From Cheilinus undulatus (taxonomy: Eukaryota > Chordata > Actinopteri > Labriformes > Labridae), in NCBI RefSeq assembly GCF_018320785.1, contig NC_054884.1:18291667-18355666 (forward strand): 64,000 bases of DNA, given 5' to 3'. A model generated the notes under the pieces. That model was not told where the DNA came from. It worked only from the letters and a program-made list of their open reading frames with translations, and made no database searches. Below, piece by piece: positions 24,345 through 45,379 of this stretch. Both the position numbers and the translations under genes were made by a program. Each line of letters starts with the position of its first letter. Position 1 is the first letter of the stretch.

Positions 24345-25296
24345 GGTCATTCTGGATAGAACTGATGGAGGCCAGCTCGAGTTAGCTATGCAAACAGCTT
24401 TGAGGAGGGGGTGGATAGCATTTAGCAAAAAAGTCAGAGACAATATTAAAATTACTGTAAGTTTCACTGAGACTGAGGAAATGGCACCGCGGACTGTATG
24501 GATACTCATCATATGTGGAGTCCTGACTGAGCATTGTGAGTTTTTACACCACATAATGTTTGTTTTAATTTCTTTGTAATTACAGAGTTGAAGTTTGACT
24601 GGATTTGATCATTTGTGTATGTGTTACCTGCCTCAGGACTGCACCTTGAGAACGGCTGAGAACAAAGACAGGAAGTCACACAGTTGCCTGTGTTAACTTG
24701 TTCTGTTTATTAACAAGAACCTAAATATTGTAAATTTTCTCATATATAAATTAGTTCTCGAGTCCTTTGTTTAACAGTATAGTGCAAAATCCCTATCAAC
24801 TCACTGTTTAGTTAAGTATTTCTTAGGAGACCACAAAACAAATTAAAATCTTCCAGACAGTGAATTCCCTGTTAACTTATCACTACATATAATCAAAATT
24901 ACTATCATCAATGGATTGCATACGATGTAGGCTACAACACTGTTAACCACCTTTCAGTAATAATTGTCGCTAAACTTATCCCTAACATCACATTCTGGAG
25001 CCATTTGACATTTACTACTTCATCTCATCATTCATTCACTTAGCAACAACTTACTGTAGCTTCTACTCTTCATTTAATCACATTAATGAACAGCGAGCTA
25101 GTTATGCACTTGAGTTTACATTGCAATATAGCTACAAGCTACAAGCTAACATATTAGCTTGAAAAAAAACGGGTGGCTAATATAATCTTAAACTCACATT
25201 TAGCAACATTCTACAATCACCAAGTCACTTGAGACATTTCCCACATAGTTTAGAAATTAACCTGCTTGTACTTTGTACCTTTAAGTGTGTTTTTAT

Positions 25297-25690
25297 CATA
25301 GACTGTAGAAAGAATTGGACAAACCCTGTGTGACGTCAGTCGTCTGCTTAAAATAGGCAAACTCAAACAGCTTTTGAAGATTTTGTTTGAAATCGTGGTT
25401 TCAACTGAAATTTGGACCAACCTAACGGGCCGTCCACCAAGTTCAACTTCCTGTCAGCCTGCTAGCTAGCATTCCGGTTGACAGAAGCATGACACACTAG
25501 CTAATGAGACACGTTTGGTTTTTTGAACCAGGCTCTAAACCAGTTTATTTCTAGGGTAAAAAGCAGCTGTTTAACATGTGTCCAGCAAGCCTCAAGTGGA
25601 CGCTCGTGGTGTTGCAATTTTTTGCACTTACACATTGGCTTCATTTTTCAGGACCAGAGGTTGCCGCTTGTTTTTTATATGCTTTAATCA
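25297..25690. repeat. Dispersed repeat in intron 1 of gene 3
   Basis: It starts with CATAGACTGTAGAAAGAATTGG and includes CCTGTGTGACGTCAGTCGTC and CAAGTGGACGCTCGTGG, a pattern I know from common non-coding fish repeats. The sentence-like piece GAGAACAAAGACAGGAAGTC occurs on both sides (about 24656 and 25702), possibly a flanking duplication. Class unknown. Confidence 0.4.
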
Positions 25691-26522
25691 GTTTACTAAC
25701 CTGAGAACAAAGACAGGAAGTCACACAGTTGCTTGTGCTAGCTTGTTCTGACGTTTTCATTGTTTCCAAACCTTTTTAGCCTTAGCCAGAACTAAGACTT
25801 CTTGTCACTGTGTGTAGAGCACCATCTCCTGGACAAGCTGAGTATAGTACAAAAGCTCAACAGATATTGGTTAATTCAGTGACTTTTCCTTTTAAAAAAT
25901 ACACATGAATTTACACAAACAACAACTTACCCTTTCCCTTTACAATACAGACTTTTACTAACATGTTTTTTTTTTTTTTTATGAAATGCATTTTCAAGAC
26001 CTGTACATATGTATAAGTAATAATTATGAGTAATGAAATACCATTTACTACTCAGAGATGTGTCATGAATAAACTACATTATTATGTCAGTCTTATTCTA
26101 CGGTTTATTTCCTATTCATTGAAATAAAATGTATGCATTAGTGAAAGTACCCTCAACAAAGACAGATGATGATGGTGGCCAACAATGGCAAACAACTGTC
26201 ATCAGCAAAACTCATTTAACACTTATGTAGCTCATGGTAGGTCTACCTTGAATCATGGCTTTGATATTATGGCTGATAATCAAATATCAAAAGCAGCAAA
26301 GACTTAATGACATGGCTGATAAGGGACCGCAGGAAGAAGGGAGTGGGTGTGTCGGGTTTAGTTATTCTTTAAACATTAATAATATTATTCTTTTTCTCAA
26401 CAAATATTACTGTTTTCATCCAAACATAATAATTAGGCTTTTTCTTACTGTGTGTTCCTATGTGTTAATTTATATGACGCAGTGGCAGTCAAAACTTTTG
26501 CCCCAAAAACGTACCTTTATGT

Positions 26523-27370
26523 TGAAGTGCTTGGACAACAGCTTTTTAGTCCAGAAGAGTTTCTTCTACTAGTATCCAGGATCTTTCTCATGTAAGTCCT
26601 TAATCAACTATTAGGACGTTTTCACCATGGTTTAATCAACATTTGCCATTTTCAGCCAAGCTAACATGCTAGCACTGCAAGAACCAACACATCCAGCAGT
26701 GCCAAGACCCGCCCCTGTTGTTGGCCTCTGATTGGCCAACAATGATGGTGAAGTTGAGACAAAGTGGATAGGCAGAGCTTACTTGCATACAATTTATCAG
26801 TGATATCTAACTGGAAGCAGGATAGACTGCAAGCACAACAAATTCCACCTGTTTATGTTACAGAAGTGGAAAAAGTTCATGACTTTTGTAGTCACAGGTG
26901 GAAACTGTAAGTTGGAGGATTACTTCACTCATGGTGCTAATGCGTCTCACATCAAAAACAACAACAATCCTACAGAAACAATACCAAAAGAACCCCAGCA
27001 GTGATGACTGTACTCAAGGCAACATCTAAACACATCTAAACTCTGCCCAAGAGCATGATGGAAAACTTTGCCCACACATCACCCCAGATTTAAATCATGG
27101 TGGGCGGAGCCTAGATCAATTGACTGGAAACCTCTCTCAATATGTGCTACTGTGTAGTCAACAGAGGCAAGAAAGGTACCCAAGAAAACTACTTAATTAC
27201 AGTAGTTTTAGTAAATGTAATTAGTTACTTTCCACCCCTGGTATGCTATTATTATGTTTTTGGTCCCTGTTGATCTGGCACAAGAAATCTGGAATGATGC
27301 CGGTGTAGTTTAAGCCCTGGCTATGACTGATTTAGAAAACCAGTACCAGTCTTGGCCCAGGGCCATAACA
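26523..27370 (+). repeat. Segment duplicated at 9141-9988
   Basis: Near-identical, same-length partner of 9141-9988, here within intron 1 of gene 3. It includes hAT-like MITE copy B (26895-27240). See the relic copy upstream of gene 2. Confidence 0.8.
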
Positions 27371-29589
27371 GATGGCAGTGATCTCCAAAATAGATATCTT
27401 GAAGGTTAATTCACTAATGTGTGATGCGTGGGTAAAGTTTATGTTTGGTTGGCATTGTGGTCTTGACCGGTCTTGATGGAAAATCCCAAGTCTGAGCAGT
27501 CCGAGACCAAGAAAAGACCAAGTAAAAATGCTCTGAAATCTGAGATAAGACCAAGACATTCAAAACTGGTCTCGAGACCAGTCTCAAGACCAAGGCCATT
27601 CTCAAGTACTACAACACTAGATCAAACAATTCTTAAATCCATTTAAAAGTTCATTTATTTGCCTTTTGAAGACATGCATTGATCTGAACAGATGTAAGTA
27701 ACTTGTGTTTTCTCTTTCTACAGGGTCAAAGGCTCAGGGTAAGTACAGCCTTATTTCATTACAATCAGCTATGTGAATCTATAAATACATGAATTTGCCT
27801 GACATTCATGTCTGTGCTCTATCAGACTGTGGAGTACCTTCTCCAAACACAAGGATAGTGGGTGGTGTGAATGCCTCAGCTGGATCATGGCCATGACAGG
27901 TCAGCGTTCACTATGGGGTCAGTTCCACTAAACATCACATCTGTGGAGGGACCCTCATTAACAGCGAGTGGGTCCTCACAGCAGCCCACTGCATCTTGAC
28001 GTAAGAGACAATCATCTGCACACCTCACAATTTCAAACATAAGAGGCTTTCACTGGTTGAAACTTGAAAGAACACTGCCAAAAATGGTGAAAAAAGTTGA
28101 AAAATGTACAGTGATGCTAACAGGTAGCCTACTAAAGATTTTATTCACTGAATAACAACATAGAAGACCTCTCTTAAACTTTGAAACAAGGAACAAGGAT
28201 GGTTGGGATTTTCCTTTCACCCTCCACTGTTGGCACTACAATGACTGATTTAGTAATAATATGTCTTTATTTCTCTCTGTATTCAGAACTGTGGCCAGTT
28301 TTTGGACTCTCTACATGGGAAGAGAGACTCAGAGTGGCCCTAATGATAGTGAGGTGAGCCGCTCTGTGTCCCAGATTGTTGTTCATCCAAACTTCAACGA
28401 CCCCCAGTTCCAAAACGACATTGCCCTCATAAAGCTGAGCAGTCCTGTTAGTTTCACTAACTTCATCAGACCCATCTGCCTGGCAGGTAACTCCAGCCAG
28501 TTTAACACTGACACCCCCCTGCTGAGCCACTGGCTGGGGCCGACTTGGGAGGGATGGTGAGTATCAAGTTGCATCAAACTCAGATGGAGTTAGCTTTCAG
28601 ACTGGTACTTGGCTCAGTTAGCCAGGTGGTCTTCATTGTCAATGCTTAGTAGTTTGGGTCATATCTGAATATTTTAATACTTATTGACTAGACTAAGTAC
28701 TATTATGCTTATCAAACACGCTTTTAACAACCTCATGTTAGCTTTTTCATCATACTGGCAACATTGACCCTGTCAAGGTGTCATGACTTAATATTTTTCT
28801 CCCACAGAGCCCAACCAAGCATTTGATTCACTACAGGAAGTCCAGATTCCTGTAGTTGGAAATAATCAGTGTATCTGCAACTACATACCAGTACGAGGAG
28901 CCGATGTTGCAGAACAAATGATCTGTGCTGGGGTGGCGGGCAAGGGAATATGTCAGGTACAATAAAATCTTAAAGTAATACCAATGGGACATAAAAAAGA
29001 TAAACCAAATACATATCATAATATATTGGATTTTTCTATGGAAACAAGTAACTAGTGGGAACGTAAAGTCAGCATTACACACACTATTGTTGTTATTGGG
29101 TTTTTGCTTCTGCAACTGCTGAAGCAGCAGCCCCCTGAGCCACCCGGTACCTGGTACCATGAGAATAGGCAAGCCATGCCTGAAAGGCCTCTTTCTTCAA
29201 CCTGACAGCTTCCCTCACCCAGAGTTTCAAGCTGCAACTCTTAATAGCTTCTATCCCAAAGGAGGCTTTGAACACAGACCACTCCATGTCTGTGGATTCC
29301 ATGTCCCCAACCTCCCACAGAATGCACAAAAAGTTCTTGGAGAGAGTTGAAGACTGCACAGACAAGGGCCTCGGGTTTTCTTACACAGTGACCTGTCATA
29401 CAACAAACCTAAATACAGATCTGCTTTCACTTTACAGGGTCTTTAAGTCATTCATTTAAAGAAATTTTTAAAAGATGAAATGAAAGAGATTACATTTGAG
29501 ATTTTTATACATTGCAAAATTAATGTTTCTGTTGAGGCCTCCTCATGAAAAATGCACCCTGTCTTCATAGTATTACTGAATATTACATC

Positions 29590-31040
29590 TACACCGCGTT
29601 CCACATTATTATGTAAACAACGGTTTTCTCTGATTTTCTAAATATCAATGCAAATGACAGTCATAATATTTTTCAAGTCATCAACAGTTAGAGTGTAATT
29701 CAAATGTTTTTGAACAAACTTCATAATGATAACTATTATTTCTTTAAAAATAAAAACCTCAAAATGCACTTTTCCATATGTTCCACATTATTAAGCAGGC
29801 CACAGGTTTCAGCAATATGGGAAAGAAAAAGGATCTCTCTGCTGCTGAAAAGTGTCAAATAGTGTAATGCCTTGGACAAGGAATGAAAACATTTGATATT
29901 TCAGGAAAAATTAAGCATGATCATCATACTGTGAAGAAATTTGTGGCTGATTCAGAGCACAGGCGGGTTTGTGCAGATAAAGACATAATGAGGAAGGTTT
30001 CTGATCGACAAATTCATCAGATTAAGAGAGCAGTTGCTAAAATGCCATTACAAAGCAGCAAACAAGTATTTGAAGCTGCTGCTGCCTCTGGAGTCCCACC
30101 AACTTCAAGGTGTAGGATCCTCCAGAGGCTTGCAGTCGTGTATAAACCTACTATTCAGCCACCCCTAACCAACACTCACAAGCAGAAATGGTTGCAGTGG
30201 GCCCAGAAATACATGAAGACTCATTTTCAAACAGTCTTGTTGACTGGTGAGTGCCGTGCAACCCTGGATGGTCCAGATGGAGGAGTAGTGGATGGTTGAT
30301 GGATGGCCACCATGTCCCAATGAGGCTGTGACATCAACAAGGAGGGGGCGGAGTCATGTTTGGGTCGGAATCATGAGGAGAGAACTGATAGGCCCCTTTA
30401 GGGTCCCTGAAGGTGTGAAAATGACCTCAGCAAAGTATATAGAGTTTCTGACTGACCACTTTCTTCCATGGTACAAAAAGAGAATCGTGCCTTCTGTAGC
30501 CCCCATCCTCCCCTGACCTCAACCCTACTGAGAACCTTTGGAGCATCCTCAAGCTAAAGATCTATGAGGGTGGGAGGCAGTTCACATCATAACAGCAGCT
30601 CTGGGAGGATATTCTGACATCCTGCAAAAAAAATTCTTGCAGAAACTCTCCAAAAACTCACAAGTTCAATGGATGCAAGAATAGTGAAGGTGATATCAAG
30701 GAAGGGCTCCTATGTTAACATGTTAACATTTTGATTGAAATAGCTTTGATTTCAGTAAATATGACCCCCTGATGCTGCAATTTCTACAAATGACCATTTT
30801 CAGTTCTTTACAACCTATAAAATGTTTTAAAAAGCTGTTGCGCTTAATAATGTGGAACAGTGCATTTTGAGGTTTTTATTTTTTGAAAAATAATTTTTGT
30901 CATTATGAAGTTTGTTCAAAAACATTTGAATTATGCTCTAATGGCTGATGACTTGAAAAATATTTTGACTGTCATTTGCATTAATATTTAGGAAAATCAG
31001 AGAAAAATATCATTTGCATAATAATGTGGAACGCGGTGTA
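29590..31040 (+). mobile_element. Mariner/Tc1-type transposon with long TIRs in intron 5 of gene 3
   Basis: The ends TACACCGCGTTCCACATTAT and ATAATGTGGAACGCGGTGTA are perfect inverted repeats on TA. Homology between the ends continues for roughly 210 bp, with an inner repeat of the motif GTTCCACATTATTA, i.e. an IR/DR arrangement. The transposase gene runs from 29883: helix-turn-helix region (MKTFDISGKIKHDHHTVKK), then GVPPTSRCRILQR, then GECRATLDGPDG where the first catalytic Asp of TDE is Gly. After 30516 a deletion has removed the second catalytic region, and only the C-terminal LQKLTSSMDARIVKV-like part follows near 30640. It is inactive, but its ends look young. Confidence 0.88.
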
Positions 31041-31836
31041 AACTTGCGGGCTATGACTGTTTTACATCTGTTTAAATCTGAACTATGTAACATGTGACTC
31101 TTGACAGAGATGCAACAAGGCAAGGTTTGGCAAGATTCTTTGGCATAGTCCTGGCAGGGCAGAATACCTCTCTGTCTGTGAAAAAAAATGACGTGTTTAA
31201 ATGCCAACAACAAAACACATCTGTTCCCAGAACACTGTCAAAATGCTGCCAGTCCTAGTTTCCAGTTTATCTTGAACAGAGAGACATGGCTACATTAACC
31301 ATCAAAAGGAAAATTTAACAGTAAAAGTTAAAAGGCTGAGGTTGAAATTAAATTTGTTTCTCTTTTTATCACTTTTGGACTCAAGCTTTTTTTTTTTAAC
31401 TTGAGGTCTCAATATTGAATAAGATATATGCCACTAAGATGAGTTATAAAAGAAAGATGGCTTATTATGGAGGGATGGGTTAGTATGGAGATGATAATTA
31501 TAATAATCCATAATAAACCATCTCAGTGGTATTAATGTTGTTCAGTCCTGAGGATTTTGATTAAAAGATATAAGTATATTTGTGGAAAAAAAAAGGAAAC
31601 AAGTTTAATTTTAACTTCAGCCTTTTACCTTTTACACCAAGGTTTTCCTTTTGATTGTTTATGTAACCATGAAGGCTGTCTAAGTTAACACGTTAATATC
31701 GCGTTAAGTCAAGTAACTTTTGACGCCACTATTTTTGTTGTTGTTGCACGATTAACACATGCTTATCTGTGTGACCCATCCCCCCATCCCCTAGTTTGCC
31801 AGATCAGGAATAAATAAATTTGTTAAGCACTGTATA

Positions 31837-32293
31837 TACAGTGCTTAACAAACTTCTTAGACCACTCTAACCCTAACCAAAGTAAGGTTTATGCCACAGC
31901 TGTCCTAAATTAACAGCACTGGCAATTACCAAAATAATTTTTTATGTTTCTGCAATGGTTAATACACCAATATGTAGAAACTCTTTAACCCAAATGATAT
32001 TTTTAATGCTAAAACATAATTATTATTGTTATCCATGAATTTTCAAATGTACTGATTTACAAAAAAAAAAAAATGGAAACATAGTAAAGCACATTATTAT
32101 TTCTTGATTTATATGTCAAATTATAGTTATTCACTTGCATTACTGAACAGAAAAATGAGTTTCAGTGGTTGAATGTTATGCTTGATTAATTTCTCACTGA
32201 AAATGAAAGAGTCCGCATTAAAGCACTTCATGATGCTGGATGGTCTTTGAGACAAATGTGACAGGTGGTCTAATAAATTTGTTAAGCACTGTA
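31837..32293. mobile_element. Tc1/mariner-type MITE, family M, copy 2
   Basis: Ends TACAGTGCTTAACAAACTTC and TAATAAATTTGTTAAGCACT plus GTA, 457 bp, same family as 12421-12967 but inverted. Directly to its left, 31812-31836, lies another family end (AAATTTGTTAAGCACTGTAT), forming a palindrome across the junction. Confidence 0.8.
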
Positions 32294-32595
32294 TATATAT
32301 GTGTGTGTATATATATATATTTACACTTAGCTTATGCAGCTAACAGAGGTTCGTCAGCTACACTTGCTGCATTTGAATGTTTTCATTGAGGACACGCTTT
32401 TTTTCCAATAAGAAGACAGGTTTATTAAACATTTTGTAATCAATCAAAGTGTTCTTGAGATATCTCATGAAGAGAATAGACTTGATGGACGGATGTAATA
32501 TTAGAGGGGTGAAAAGATAATCAAAACATATGACCTCCAGCTACTAACTCTTGAGGTCTTTTTTTTTTTTTAATGTTTTGCCTCTCCTGCTTTAG

Positions 32596-33000
<405 letters not shown>

Positions 33001-33003
33001 TAG

Positions 33004-34030
33004 CATTATAACGAACCTCTCCATGTTTCCTTGGTTGACTTTTTGGTGCCACATTTAAAGTAATTTGTCATAATGTGACTGTCAACGCACTGCAGCTTTT
33101 TTCTGTATCATTTTTATTGTTTATTTCATCTTTATGTAATGTTCACTAAAGCTCATGAAGCTAAGTTAGCGATATTTACTAACGTAGTTGCATTAATTAT
33201 GTAGCTAGCATATCTATGTTAGCTTTAGCTAAAGATAAAGTTATAGCCAGCCACCTTTTGTGTAACTACTTTGAAAACAGGTCTATACATAATCCCAGAT
33301 TAGATCTGTGTCCTTTTTTGTTCGACTAAATTTAAATTCTTAAAAGTAATCCAATACTGGTAAACCACTGTACTGGCAAATTTAAGTGCATCCTTTTCTG
33401 AGATATATGGTGTCTTGGATGAACGATCTGTGGTGGTGGCTGTCAGAAAGCATGGTTTTCAGCCAGACCCCTCTCTTTTCTATAATGTGATGACAAAATC
33501 CCAAGCCCAAAAGTTTTGCCAAACAATGAACCTGAAAAGCGCATGGGCATTTTTACATAGGCCTTATTGTTGACACAAACCATTTTTCTTTAAAAGTAGC
33601 CTAAGTAAACAGAGACATCGTATCAACAGGTATTACAGGACAATTTCCAGACACCCCAGTTGACCCATACATGGTCAATGACATCATCAAACACATGGCC
33701 AAAAGACAAATCTTTCTCCACACCCTGACCATTCAGCTCTAATGCTCATTTTCACTGATATCCTCATGTGTATCTTTGGCTGAATATAATGTATAGTCTG
33801 TTTTATTACAGGGGAATAGTTTTTCTTTAGGGGACAGAACAGAATTCTTCACTTGCTGCAGAGCTTTATGCTTTAGTTGTTGAATCTGAATTACTGTACA
33901 ACTGTGGATATAATTCACATTGCAGTGGGAAAATAATGGTAACAGCACAATCATCAGCACAAAGTCGGGGACATTTCCAGTGCATGTTCGCATCAGCTAA
34001 GTTTGCCTCTTGTCTCTGATTCTGTTTGTG
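33004..34030. other. Spacer downstream of gene 3
   Basis: No gene. Positions 33690-33910 match 49580-49790 downstream of gene 4, and 33530-33650 resemble 10565-10705, so these are remains of shared array flanks. Confidence 0.5.
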
Positions 34031-34032
34031 GA

Positions 34033-34200
34033 CAGGATCTCAAGACGCAGCCGGGGGCAGGAGGGTATCCACCTCAGAATTTCATCTCTGCTTTTTGCAG
34101 ATGATGTGGTTCTGTTGGCTTCATTGGCTTGGGGGGGGGGTCCTCCAGCAGGCGGTTCACGGCTCAGTGTGAAGTGGTCAGGATGAGAATCATCACCTCT
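34033..34200 (+). mobile_element. Non-LTR retrotransposon fragment (reverse transcriptase FADDVVLLA)
   Basis: The plus strand reads ISSLLFADDVVLLAS, the catalytic motif of a LINE reverse transcriptase, preceded by an RISRRSRGQEGI-like piece. A run of ten G at 34131-34140 breaks the frame. Another small LINE-like piece (HEQDPKILGLLHLG) occurs at about 34763-34805. Confidence 0.7.
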
Positions 34201-34487
34201 TTAAGTTTATTTAAAATGCAAAGTTTTAGCATGGCATCTTACATTACTCTGCAGCTGGTTAGCGGTTTGGTACAATGATTTGCTGCTGTTTTCTGTGGAG
34301 GATATTTGGCTATTAGCTGCTAATGGTGGCTAATGAGGTAAGGGCTAACTGGGAGCTTATGTAAAGCCTGTTGTTTCGTTTGTGTAATACAACAGACAGC
34401 ATATGCAAGAAACAGCTGGTCATACTTTATGATGTTTTCTATTTAACTTGCACACAAATAAATGAAATAATGACTTTTCTCAGTGGG

Positions 34488-34910
34488 CTGCACGGCGAGG
34501 CACTGTTGCCTCACTGCAAGAAGGTCCCTGGTTTGCTTCCCAGTCAGGGCCTTTCTGTGTGAAGTGTGCATGTTCTCCCCAGGTGCTCCAGCTTCCTCCC
34601 ACCACCAAAGACATGCTCAGTAGGTTATGCTCATAAGTGTGAATGTGAGCGTGTCTGGTTGTCTGTCTCTATGTGTCAGCCCTGCGATTGATTGGCGACC
34701 AGTCCAGGGTGTACCACGCCAATCAGCCTGTCAGTCTCACGCTCCCTTTTTCCCTCACTCATGAACAAGACCCCAAGATACTTGGACTCCTTCACTTAGG
34801 GCAAAGACTCATTCCCCACCCAGAGGGTGCAATCCACTGACAGCTAGGATAGGCTCCAGCCCCCCTGTGACCCCATTCGGGATAAGTGGTATAGAAAATG
34901 GATGGATGGA
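34488..34910 (+). mobile_element. SINE-like retroposon with ATGGATGGA tail
   Basis: The order CTGCACGGCGAGGCACTGTT, GTGTGCATGTTCTCCCC, GTCCAGGGTGTACCACGCC, GATAGGCTCCAGCCCCCC and AAATGGATGGATGGA is that of a very common fish repeat. A LINE fragment is embedded at about 34740-34830. No gene product. Confidence 0.65.
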
Positions 34911-35480
34911 CTTTTCTCAGTCATGTGTAATCTGTGTTAAAAGACAGGCTGTAGTAACAGGATGGACAGCTCAGGCTAAGGTTTGGTTCTGTTTCGGCTA
35001 TTTTGGACTCAGCTCGGGTTTTGTGCAGAAATATATGGCTCACGCCTTACTCTTGTGAGACATGATACTGGATCACAGTGTTTGTGTTTTTGTCTGTTTT
35101 ATTGCTGTTAAATGCTGGTTGTGCCTTTAGATGTATCAGTAGAAATCTGGAGGTCAGTCAGCGACTAGATGAGAGCCTAGCTTGAACTCTGGACCTAAGC
35201 TCACATTTTTAATCTATTACTGAAATAGATATTAGACATGGGTAATACATCTTTAAACTCTAAAATATAAGTGAAGTCATATCCCTGCGATTGCAGCACC
35301 GTTGTGATTCTGTAACGTTTTTATTCCAAACACCTCTGCTGCTGTCACAGCCAGCAAATGGCAGTACACACAGCACTTCCACCGCAGGAATGGCGGCTGC
35401 TCAAGATGACGGCGCCCACAAATCAGCTGCAGGATCTGTCTGTAAAACCATAACTAATAGCTAATAGGCCATTTCTTACC
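34911..35480. other. Spacer between genes 3 and 4, no gene seen
   Basis: Unique-looking AT-rich sequence. The short open frame 34867-35058 overlaps the retroposon tail and has no family features. Confidence 0.45.
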
Positions 35481-35484
35481 TCTT

Positions 35485-35870
35485 TATTACTGCATATTAA
35501 AAGCAAATTATGTTCTTTCACATTGATAACGATCATAACATGCTTTACTATGTATGACCCTTATAAGTATTACCACAGGAATAGTTGCTCTCCCTTAATT
35601 ACTCTGAATAAGTATGGTCTCTTCTCATGAAACAACACATACAATTTCTATTGTTAGTAATGTCCAAATAACTTCTGATTAAAACTTTGAAACTCACAAT
35701 ATGCACCCAAACAAAATCAGAAGTTATTTGGACATTACTAAGAAAATAAATTTTAAGCTTTGTTTCATGAGAAAATACCATACTTACTCAAAGTTCATAT
35801 TCATGTTAAAATCACGAACAATTTAAAACAGCTTTTTCATTTGCTTTTAATCAGCAGTAATTAGGATGGT
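35485..35870. mobile_element. Long inverted repeat (foldback element) upstream of gene 4
   Basis: The left arm from about 35485 (ATTACTGCATATTAAAAGCA) and the right arm to about 35870 (complement TGCTTTTAATCAGCAGTAAT) pair, and the inner arms pair closely: TAGTAATGTCCAAATAACTT at 35656 with its complement around 35720-35745. The loop is only about 35 nt. A transcript would form a hairpin of roughly 170 bp with bulges. Probably a foldback MITE. Confidence 0.75.
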
Positions 35871-36199
35871 GTTAAAGGAAAACCTTAGATTATGGTGTTG
35901 CAGAATGAGGTAGTAAAAAGCTCTTAATAATGAATAATAAGCAATTAGTATCCTACTAACCTAACTATCATGTTGATAAGCAGCTTATTAATGGGGAATA
36001 CTGTTACCTTGAACAAGTGTTACTGTTTATTTTGGATTTTTAAAAATGGATAGAAGATGTCTCATTAAACTTAAATTACAGACAACAAGGGCAGCGTCAG
36101 GAACTGTTTGAGTTTTAAAAAGAATGTAATGGCAGCTGTTCAACTATTGTTCTCTTCTTGTTTTGAGCCTTTGAAGGAATGCACACACATTCTCTATTC

Positions 36200-36430
36200 A
36201 TTCTTCATGTCATTCATTTGAAACAACAAATAAGTCACATATAGGGGAGCCACATCAATATATTTGTCCCCAGATGAAAACATATTTTATAATGTAGTTT
36301 ATTATTTTATGTATAGTGGTATCACATCGTCATCCTTAATAGAGTTAATGAAAGCATGCCTGAGGTATCTAACAAAACAGGTTTTAGAAGGAGTGGATGC
36401 TGTACATATGAGCGCGTGGCTGAGGAAAAA
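36200..36430 (+). promoter_or_regulatory. Promoter region of gene 4
   Basis: The array-conserved block lies at 36200-36264 (TTCTTCATGTCATTCATTTG, AAGTCACAT, GGGGAGCCACATCAAT). A weaker TATA-like TACATAT at 36403-36409 follows GGAGTGGATGC, aligned with TATATATA of gene 2. It is about 75 nt upstream of the start codon. Confidence 0.55.
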
Positions 36431-36481
36431 GCCAGAGGTGATATAACAATTATTGCGAGTGTCTACTGAGTGGCAGAGAGC

Positions 36482-44708
<8,227 letters not shown>

Positions 44709-45300
44709 CATTGTTATGAACTCCTCCATGTCTCCTTATTCTGCTGTTTTTTACTTCATTTAAATAATTTATCATAATTTCACTGTCAATGCACTGTAGC
44801 TTTGGATCACTAGAATCATTCTCTTTCTGCATCCCTATTATTATTAGTGTTTCATTTGCTGATTTTATTGATTCTCTTAATCAAATATGGACATCAAGAT
44901 ATATATCGATTGTTTTGAATGAGTTGCACTATATTGTATTTTACAATTGAAACCAAAAGCAATTAACAATAGGATGAATAATAGATGTTGTATAGCTGCA
45001 TTAGTCACAATGGGTTCACCAAACTGAACTCTTCACCCAATTAAGCCACCTAAAAGTTAATGGTTTGACACGTAACCAGGTCTAAGCTGTAGTTTCAATT
45101 GACGAATTTCTTTCCTATAAATAAAAAACAAATTCAATTTCAAATAAAAGTCCTCTCTTATAACAGTTAACTTCCAAAAAGAGCATTAACAAGTAACAGA
45201 ACAGCAATCTGTCCCGACAAAATATATACCTGAAGAATATTTTGAATAGAAGGAATATTGTTTTTCTTTGGTTTGACCAACTCAGCCCTCCACATTGGTT
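44709..45300. other. 3' flank of gene 4
   Basis: A candidate AATAAA lies at 45119-45124, about 410 nt after the stop. The rest is AT-rich and non-coding. Confidence 0.4.
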
Positions 45301-45307
45301 TGTATGT

Positions 45308-45334
45308 GACTGACTGACTGACTGACTGACTGAC
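45308..45334. repeat. (GACT)n microsatellite
   Basis: Six to seven tandem GACT units. Confidence 0.9.
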
Positions 45335-45379
45335 TATACTTTCAGAGCCCTACCATACAGAGTTGTGCTATGGGTTGGG

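Noticed and set aside
34131..34140. Run of ten G as a possible quadruplex or switch signal
   Set aside because: A single run without neighbouring G tracts, inside a dead LINE fragment; likely slippage or assembly noise.
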